Assembly (NCBI RefSeq): GCF_000372725.1
Contig: NW_005197351.1
Location: forward strand, 632,987 to 655,564
From: Emiliania huxleyi CCMP1516
Taxonomy: Eukaryota > Haptophyta > Isochrysidales > Noelaerhabdaceae
Direction of reading: 5' to 3'
DNA length: 22,578 bases
Part shown: piece by piece, positions 17,234 to 22,578 of the stretch
How positions within the stretch are numbered: position 1 is the first letter of the stretch
Layout: every line of letters starts with the position of its first letter
Notes under the pieces: generated by a model
What the model saw: only the letters and a program-made list of their open reading frames with translations
Database searches by the model: none
What the model was told of the DNA's origin: nothing
Program-made: the position numbers and the translations under genes

Positions 17234-17300
17234 CGGGATCAAAGCAGCTTTTTATTTTATACATACCAAAAGGAGGCTTTTTATTTTGGCAACCGCAGGT

Positions 17301-19001
17301 ATGACCAAGCGCGCCCGCACCGCTGGCGAGGACGGCGAGTCGGACGACGGGGCCGTGGCGGTCGCGGATGGCTTCGAGACCCCCATCTTTGGCCTGCGCG
17401 TCGTCGGCCAGGTCACCACGCTGCCGCTCGAGGGAGAGGACGGCCCGGCAGCGCTCAACGTGGGCGGCATCGTGAGCGATCACGCAGGCGCTTGGTACGT
17501 TACCACTGAGAATGCAGTGCTGCACGTCTCTGCGGCCGGGCGCGTGCGTAGCGTGGCAACCTTGGAGGACACCGACCAGCCACCATGGGTTCCGGCAACC
17601 ATCAGCCCCGACGGCAGCACGCTGTTTGTGGCGGACTTCAACGGCCACAAGATCCTACAGGTGGAGGCTGCGACTGGAACGGTGACCACGCTGGCGGGCA
17701 GTGGCGAGGGTGGCGACACTGACGCTGTGGGCGGCACGGCGCAGTTCTACTTCCCATGCGGCGTCGCCATCAGCCCAGACGGCAGCGCGCTGTTTGTGGC
17801 GGACTTCGGCGGCCACAAGATCCGGCGGGTGGAGGTGGCGACGGGCGCGGTGACGACGGCGGCGGGCAGCGGCACCGCGGGCAGTGCCGATGGCGTGAGC
17901 GGCACGGCGCAGTTCTGCTACCCAAGCGGCGTCGCCATCAGCCCGGACGGCAGCGCGCTGTTTGTGGCAGATCGAAACAACCAAAAGATCCGGCGCGTGG
18001 AGGTGGCGACTGGCGCGGTGACCACGATCGCGGGCGGCGGCTCCTTGGGCAGTGCTGATGGCGTGGGCAGCGCGGCGCAGTTCGCCAATTCGTGCGGCGT
18101 CGCAATCAGCCCTGACGGCAGCGCGCTGTTTGTGGCAGACGAAATGAATCACAAGATCCAGCGGGTGGAGGTGACGACTGGCGCTGTGACGACGCTCGCG
18201 GGCAGTGGCGTGGGTGGCGCGGCTCAGCTCCGCTACCCAAACAGCCTTGCCATCAGCACCGACGGCAGCGCTCTTCTGGTTTCCTCGGGGTCCTCCCTCC
18301 GCCAGGTCTGCGTGTCGGCGCCTCCTCCGCCTCCCTCCTTCGCGCCGATTGTGGTGCCGCCCTCGACCCTCGTGGCAGACCTGAAGAAGATGCGGGGCGA
18401 CGCGAGCCTCCCCGACGGCAAGGTCACCTTCATCGTCGGCGATGACGAGGAGCGCATCGAGCACGTGAGCAAGAGCCTGCTCTGCGTGCGGTCCGAGTAC
18501 TATGGGAAGATGTTCGGCATCGGCATGAAGGAGCGCGACGCCGCCGAGATCACGGTGCCCAAGACGGACCTCGCCAGCTTCACCGCCTTCATCGACTACC
18601 TCTGCACCGACCAGTTCGACCTCGGCGAGGGGGAGGGCGAGCAGGCGCGGCGCGCGCTCGTGCTGCGGGAGCTGGCGCAGATGTACCAGGTGCCGCGCCT
18701 CGAGCTGCTATGCGCGCAGGCGCTGCAGGAGAGCGTCGCGCCGGCGACCGCCGTGCCGCTGCTCGAGGCGGCGCACGCGACGGGCAACGGGCGGCTCCTC
18801 GCGCAGTGCCGCCGCTTCGTGGCCGACAACGCCGCCGAGGTGCGGGCGAGTGGCGGCGTGGAGCAGCTGCGCGACCTGGGCGTGGCCAAGGGGCTGCTCG
18901 GCGACGCGCTCGACCAGGTGGCGGAGCTGAAGGGGACGGTGGCGGCGCGCGACGCGGAGCTCGAGGAGAACCGCAACCGCACGCAGGGCGGAGGAGCCTG
19001 A
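17301..19001 (+). CDS. NHL-repeat and BTB/POZ domain protein
   Basis: Single-exon, 566 aa. The ATG at 17301 (MTKRARTAGEDGE) is chosen over the in-frame 17229 because the upstream residues come from repeat sequence. Residues about 95-340 are four to five NHL-type beta-propeller blades with the signature ISPDGSALFVAD..N-KI-RVE; three blades are spaced exactly 168 nt (56 residues) apart in the DNA and are close in sequence. A Pro-rich hinge (341-346) leads to a BTB/POZ domain at about 355-475 (VTFIVGDDEERIEHVSKSLL, RSEYYGKMF, IDYLCTDQFD), then a helical BACK-like segment and a short coiled coil (535-560). By analogy with other BTB proteins it may be a CUL3 adaptor, with the NHL blades binding substrate or RNA; this is inference. 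An incomplete propeller (fewer than six blades) is possible and may close by dimerisation. Confidence 0.88.
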   Translation: MTKRARTAGEDGESDDGAVAVADGFETPIFGLRVVGQVTTLPLEGEDGPAALNVGGIVSDHAGAWYVTTENAVLHVSAAGRVRSVATLEDTDQPPWVPATISPDGSTLFVADFNGHKILQVEAATGTVTTLAGSGEGGDTDAVGGTAQFYFPCGVAISPDGSALFVADFGGHKIRRVEVATGAVTTAAGSGTAGSADGVSGTAQFCYPSGVAISPDGSALFVADRNNQKIRRVEVATGAVTTIAGGGSLGSADGVGSAAQFANSCGVAISPDGSALFVADEMNHKIQRVEVTTGAVTTLAGSGVGGAAQLRYPNSLAISTDGSALLVSSGSSLRQVCVSAPPPPPSFAPIVVPPSTLVADLKKMRGDASLPDGKVTFIVGDDEERIEHVSKSLLCVRSEYYGKMFGIGMKERDAAEITVPKTDLASFTAFIDYLCTDQFDLGEGEGEQARRALVLRELAQMYQVPRLELLCAQALQESVAPATAVPLLEAAHATGNGRLLAQCRRFVADNAAEVRASGGVEQLRDLGVAKGLLGDALDQVAELKGTVAARDAELEENRNRTQGGGA

Positions 19002-19514
19002 AACGATTGCTCCCTGGAGCTTGCGCTCGACCCCCTATCGAGCTCGACCGGGCTAGTCGCTTGCCTCCTCCCGCCCCCTTGGAGCTTGGTTCCCCCGACC
19101 CGCCGTGGACCCCGGCGGGTGCCACGGACATGGCCCGAGCCGTCGTGCGACCACGCGGTCCCGGTGGCGCGGCTGGTGCCGACGGGACATACATGCTGTC
19201 GTGATATGCCAACGCCCGCGCGGCGCGCACGCCGCCACGCCGGCTCCGGCAGCTACTTTCTCGTTCTCTGTGGACTGTGGACTACGTATACATATAGCGT
19301 AGCGACCAGTGAGCAGCAGCAAGATGCAGCAGGGGCCGCAGGCACACATTACTCGGGCTGTGTTTTCTTGGTGTGCGCTGTGGGGGAGACACGATGGAAT
19401 CCAATCAGCGTACTTGCTCCCAAGCCGTACCAAACGGCGGCGACCGGCGTGCCCCTTCCAGCCACTCTGGCCGTCTTGCGGCCGAGTACGTCTTTATTTC
19501 TTTTCCTTCGCGCC
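19002..19514. other. 3' flank of NHL-BTB gene and boundary of retroelement remnant
   Basis: The frame is open from 19086 into the retroelement reading frame, but residues before about 19515 show no family pattern and probably represent flanking DNA or a lost 5' part. No promoter or RNA gene is recognised. Confidence 0.35.
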
Positions 19515-21258
19515 ATGCCGCCGTCGGTCACCCTCCCGGCAGCGGAGAGGCACGACGAGCTGATTGACGCGGCGCTATACAAGCTCGTCGGCGGGGCGCG
19601 GGTCGGCGCCGCCGGCACACGCTGGGAGCGCGCGCGCAAGCAGGCGCGCCTGCCCGTCAAGATGGGCGGCATGGGCCTCACCAGCGCCGTCGACATTCGC
19701 GAGCCGGCGTGGATTGGCACGTGGGCGCTCGTCGCTGGGCCCATGCGCCAGCTGCATGCTCCTTTCCGCGACCTTGACGTGAGCAAGGCGCCGGGCTCCG
19801 ATTTCGACGAGCTGCGGGCGGCGCATGACAGGCTCAAGAAGGAGCACGGCGAGATCACGGCGACGTGGAAGGAGTGGGACGACAAGACGGAGGCGGAGTA
19901 CTTTGACCTGGTCGGTGGCACGACGGGCAGGCCCCCGGAAGTCGAGGTGGAGCCGTGGGACGAGCCCGACGAGGGCGAGAAGCTGCGCGCCTCCGCGCGG
20001 CCGCCGGAGCCGGCTACGAGGGTGGCGCTCTCGCGCTTCCGGCCGCATACTCTCGTCCAGGCCAAGGAGCTGCTGCCCCTCGCCGAGTTCACGTCCAAGC
20101 ACGAGTTCCTACACCAGGCGCAGCGGCGCTTCACGACGGTGGTCCACAACAGGAACTGGCGCGACCTCGCCGTGGAGCTCGCCGAGGAGGGCTCCGCGGG
20201 ATCGCGGTCTGCTCCTCGCGGCAAGAAGGGCAAGGCGCAGGCCAAGGGCAGGGAGCGGGCGAAGCATGAGGCTTGGCGGGAGGCAGTCCGCTTCGTGGCG
20301 GTGAGCCAGGATGGCGCCGGCGCCTTCCTCAACGCCATCCCAATGCGGGATGACATGCGAATGGAGACTTGGGCGATGCGTCTTTCGGTGCAGCGCCGCC
20401 TGGGTCTCCCCCTCGACGTGGCCTGCCAGGCCGCGGCGGCGGGCAAGAAGACTCGGAATGGGAAGACCCACGACGAGTATGGCGACGCTGCTGTCAACGT
20501 ACCGCAGCAGGGCCACAACACCAGACACAAGTACACGCTTCGACGCCTCATCCTCGCCCTACGCGCCGCGTGGGGCACCGCTGTGCGAATGGAGCCGAAA
20601 GCCCACCTCGGTCAGAGTTACAACAAACAACCCGACGTGGACGCGGACAACATTGGCTCGCACGGCACGCACTATTGCGGAGACGTCAAGGTCGTCTGTT
20701 CCCTCAGCAGCAGCGGGGAGCACGGTCGGAAGGGCGCTTTTGTCGCTTTCGGCAACACTGAATCATTCTACCGGAACATGGTCATGGGGCATGGGCCCTA
20801 CTGCGAGGAGGGAGAGGGAGGTGGGGGGCAGGGAGAGGGGGGGGGAGAGGAGGAGGGGGGGGGGGAGGGGGAGGGGTACCGGGGGGGAGGGGGAGAGGTC
20901 AAGAAGAGCAAGGGCGAGAGAGGGCAAGGGACTGGGCGCTGGCATACCAGGGGGGGCAGGGTGATGGGCGGCGACCGCCGCATACCGTCCTACGGCGGGG
21001 ATTATCGCTACGCCAGGGAAGACAAGGGCGTCGAAGTGCAGCTGCTGCTGTTCGAATCGTTCGGCGGGGTCGGAAAGGGGGTCCGTGAGATCCTCTCCGG
21101 AGAGCGGCGGACGTGCTACAGAACAAGCTGACGCGGGCCCAGTACCTCGATGAGGTGACTTGGACCACCAAGAGCTGGCTGGGGCTGCAGAAGCAGCGCA
21201 TCTCAGTCGTTCTTCACACGGCCATCGCAGAGCAGGTCATGAATGAGCTTGCCTGTGG
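19515..21258 (+). pseudogene. Truncated, frameshifted retroelement polyprotein (C-terminal part)
   Basis: The reading frame from 19515 gives LVGGARVG, RLPVKMGGMGLTSAVDI and REPAWIGTWALVAGPM, which match the region just after the reverse-transcriptase core of non-LTR-type elements. It continues with GAFLNAIPM, VQRRLGLPLD, DEYGDAAVNVPQQGHNTRHKY (about 20341-20520), a QPDVDAD..GDVKVVCSL block that looks like the element's terminal nuclease-like module, and VAFGNTESFYR. A polypurine stretch (20804-20897) follows, then GGDYRYAREDKGVEVQLLLF. At about 21105 the frame shifts: the first frame stops at 21131 while NKLTRAQYLDEVTW and LQKQRISVVLHTAIAEQVM continue in another frame to about 21258. The RT core with the YxDD motif is missing. 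It is therefore a 5'-truncated, mutated copy, not an active gene. Confidence 0.72.
20804..20897 (+). repeat. Polypurine G/A tract within the retroelement remnant
   Basis: Ninety-four bases are almost entirely G and A with runs of 6-11 G; only scattered t and c interrupt. It encodes Gly/Glu low complexity (about 20804-20897) between two conserved blocks, so it is an expansion inside former coding sequence. Such tracts can form triplex or G-quadruplex DNA. Confidence 0.9.
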
Positions 21259-21296
21259 CGGGGGTGGGCGGGTGCACGGAGCTAAGTGCCTCGCCA

Positions 21297-21405
21297 CCCT
21301 CGCAGGAGTCGCTTAGGCGGCTCCCGTGGTGTACCTGTGTTAGTGCCAGTGCGCGCCAGTCCCGTGCCCAGTGTTGTGCGAGTTTCTGGTAAAATTCTTT
21401 TCCCG
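21297..21405 (+). mobile_element. ~90-bp MITE-like element, second copy, with attcttt tail
   Basis: Bases 21297-21382 are the inverted counterpart of 9003-9088 with essentially one difference. The left end is ccctcgca and the right end tgcgag, and the internal ggagtcgc-ttag hairpin is present with one arm change (gcggctcc). The tail taaaattcttttccc (21391-21405) also follows the fragment at 5152-5191. It lies between the retroelement remnant and the sulfotransferase start. Confidence 0.72.
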
Positions 21406-21458
21406 CCCGGCTTGAGCTCCGTTGAGTGGCTCGGGGCGCGGTCTGCAGCGTCGTGTTG

Positions 21459-22578
21459 ATGCGAGTCAGGGCGACTTTGGCGTCTGCGTCCGTGGTGGCA
21501 GCGCTGGGCCTTGTCATACGCAGCCTCACGCAGGTTCTCCACCGCCTCCGTGAGGCTGAGGCAGCTGGTGCTGCTGAGGCGGCTCGCGCTGATGCTGAGG
21601 CAGCCCGCAAGCATGAGCTTGCCTGTGAGCTGCTCACGCTGCGCAATCTTCTCATCTCGACACCTGCCTCGGTGGAGACTCGCTTCGTCCCCGCGCCGAG
21701 CGACGTCTTTGTCGTCGGCTACCCGCGGTGTGGCACGACGTGGGTCAGCCAGATCGTACACGCGCTGCGCACAGGGGCAGAGGTCGAGAAGACGATGGCC
21801 TTCGGCGAGATCAGTGAGGTCGTCCCGTGGGACGTCCAGGCCGAGGCGTGTGGCCAGCGGCTGAACTCGCCGCAGGCAAGCGTGCCTCTTCCTGCCGCCT
21901 CCTCCCGCCCTGCCGCCTCTCTTCTCGCCGCCGCCTCTCTCCTCCCGCCCTGCCGCCTCTCTTCTCGCCGCCGCCTCTCTCACTCCTGCCGCCTCTCCTC
22001 GCACGCCGCCTCTCTCACTCCCCGCCCGCTCACCCCCCGCCTCCCCTCCCCTCCCTGTGCGCAGGTGGGCGTGCCGCGCGCCTTCAAGTCGCACGAGACG
22101 TGGGAGGCGATCGCTAAGGCGAGATTCCCCGAGATTCCCCGAGATTCCCCGAGATTCCCCGAGGTTCCCCGAGATTCCACGAGGCGTGGGAGGAGATCGC
22201 TAAGGCGGCCGCAATGCATGGCCCTCTCTGCCGCGTCTCTCTCTCTCCTGCCCTCTCTGCCGCGTCTCTCTCTCTCTCCTGCCCTCTCTGCCGCGCCTCT
22301 CTCTCTCCTGCCCACTCTGCCGCGCCTCTCTCTCTCCTGCCCTCTCTGCCGCGTCTCTCTCTCTCCTGCCCTCTCTGCCGCGTCTCTCTCTCTCCTGCCC
22401 TCTCTGCCGCGTCTCTCTCTCTCCTGCCCTCTCTGCCGCGCCTCTCTCTCTCCCCTGCCCTCTCTGCCGCGCCTCTCTCTCTCCTGCCCTCTCTGCCGCG
22501 TCTCTCTCTCTCCTGCCCTCTCTGCCGCGTCTCGCTCTCTCTCCTGCCCTCTCTGCCGCGTCTCTCTCTCTCCTGCCC
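21459..22578 (+). CDS. Membrane-anchored sulfotransferase, 5' part (runs off window)
   Basis: Exons inferred: 21459-21875, 22065-22118 and 22205 to about 22219; the rest lies beyond the window. The frame has no stop from 21459 onward. Residues about 5-22 (ATLASASVVAALGLVI) form a single hydrophobic signal anchor, followed by an Ala/Glu/Arg coiled coil (about 28-60), as in type II Golgi sulfotransferases. The catalytic core begins SDVFVVGYPRCGTTWVSQIV; YPRCGTTW (88-95) is the 5'-PSB loop that binds the PAPS phosphate, with Cys where Ser is usual. Next come FGEISEVVPWD and, after the first intron, VGVPRAFKSHETWEAIAK, the conserved 'PRxFKSH' strand. The family transfers sulfate from PAPS to carbohydrate or small-molecule hydroxyls. 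Intron 1 (21876-22064) and intron 2 (22119-22204) use GC-AG; intron 1 is a stopless multiple of three. The 3'-phosphate-binding motif is outside the window. Confidence 0.75.
   Translation, partial: MRVRATLASASVVAALGLVIRSLTQVLHRLREAEAAGAAEAARADAEAARKHELACELLTLRNLLISTPASVETRFVPAPSDVFVVGYPRCGTTWVSQIVHALRTGAEVEKTMAFGEISEVVPWDVQAEACGQRLNSPQASVPLPAASSRPAASLLAAASLLPPCRLSSRRRLSHSCRLSSHAASLTPRPLTPRLPSPPCAQVGVPRAFKSHETWEAIAKARFPEIPRDSPRFPEVPRDSTRRGRRSLRRPQCMALSAASLSLLPSLPRLSLSPALSAAPLSLLPTLPRLSLSCPLCRVSLSPALSAASLSLLPSLPRLSLSCPLCRASLSPLPSLPRLSLSCPLCRVSLSPALSAASRSLSCPLCRVSLSPA
22095..22207 (+). repeat. Exonic 27-nt duplication flanking six 10-bp repeats (inferred intron 22119-22204)
   Basis: The sequence 22095-22121 (gagacgtgggaggcgatcgc...) recurs at 22181-22207 with three or four changes, 86 bases apart. 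Between them are six tandem 10-mers (gagattcccc, last two variant) at 22121-22180. Splicing AAG|GC at 22118/22119 to AAG|GC at 22204/22205 removes exactly one period and restores WEAIAK-AAAMHG. Confidence 0.8.
22222..22578 (+). repeat. Pyrimidine-rich minisatellite, about 12 copies, reaching window edge
   Basis: Units of 28-31 bases (ccctctctgccgcg followed by a CT run of variable length) repeat about twelve times to the end of the window. Probably intron 3 of the sulfotransferase gene, starting near 22220 with a GC donor. The unit resembles the ctgccgcctctc motif duplicated within intron 1 (about 21907-22010). Confidence 0.9.

Larger units (their letters stand above)
16115..17300. other. Divergent intergenic region between PC-esterase and NHL-BTB genes
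   Basis: This should contain both promoters. I see a T10 run (16178-16187), CA-rich sequence at about 16251-16270, a C-rich stretch with a 23-base direct repeat (about 16551-16573 and 16602-16624), the 42-bp direct repeat pair (16882, 17192), a tandem pair at 16919-16996 and a perfect palindrome at 17031-17057. A pyrimidine tract ending in cag at about 16639 followed by an open frame could be an exon of an unrecognised gene, but no motif supports it. Confidence 0.4.

Noticed and set aside
19349..20578. 409-aa minus-strand frame opposite the retroelement remnant
   Set aside because: The plus strand carries recognisable retroelement blocks; the antisense frame does not.
22121..22180. Six 10-mers as a coding Pro-rich repeat
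   Set aside because: Translation is possible, but splicing at the flanking AAG|GC sites restores the conserved sulfotransferase sequence, so it is better read as intron.

Overview
The window looks like nuclear DNA of a GC-rich, intron-bearing unicellular alga. A haptophyte (Emiliania/Chrysochromulina/Prymnesium type) is my best guess and a pelagophyte the main alternative. The reasons are: short introns (71-97 nt is common) that mostly use GC-AG splice sites; interstitial TTAGGG arrays; a protein with a bipartite-looking plastid leader; NHL-BTB and ankyrin proteins of a style common in these algae; and many small dispersed, palindromic and minisatellite repeats. No operons, Shine-Dalgarno sites, rRNA, tRNA or CRISPR array were seen. 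Splice sites were inferred by hand from reading-frame continuity and family motifs; there is no transcript evidence.

Layout. 229-4497 (+): a nine-exon PPEF/PP7-type Ser/Thr protein phosphatase with an N-myristoylation motif, all six metal ligands, a long Ser/Arg-rich linker and C-terminal EF-hands. 4498-5595: repeat-rich spacer with copies of a dispersed element and a strong hairpin. 5596-6438 (+): an intronless, probably plastid-targeted protein resembling DUF6816. 6439-9090: 2.65 kb with interstitial telomeric repeats, two direct-repeat families, a perfect 39-nt hairpin, a degraded reverse-transcriptase C-terminal relic, a GGAATAC iteration and a ~90-bp element with terminal inverted repeats. 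9092-11237 (+): two-exon protein with a Tudor-like module and a weakly tyrosine-recombinase-like C-terminus. 11272-12915 (+): ankyrin-repeat protein starting only 34 nt downstream. 12916-14467: spacer containing an 808-bp element with terminal inverted repeats and an internal 151-nt foldback. 14468-16114 (-): PC-esterase/TBL-like secretory O-acyltransferase candidate whose intron carries eight copies of a 29-bp minisatellite. 16115-17300: spacer with a 42-bp direct repeat and a perfect 27-nt palindrome. 17301-19001 (+): NHL-repeat plus BTB protein. 19515-21258 (+): frameshifted remnant of a retroelement C-terminal region, interrupted by a polypurine tract. 21297-21405: second copy of the ~90-bp element. 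21459-window end (+): N-terminal part of a membrane-anchored sulfotransferase, running into pyrimidine-rich intronic minisatellites.

The genes show no shared pathway; this is an ordinary eukaryotic gene neighbourhood. PC-esterase and sulfotransferase could both modify secreted glycans, and phosphatase and NHL-BTB are signalling or ubiquitin-type proteins, but their adjacency carries no evident functional meaning. The most interesting signals concern genome dynamics: predominance of GC donors, an 86-nt intron bounded by a 27-nt duplication of exon sequence, stopless 3n introns that can fool gene callers, and small mobile palindromic elements.
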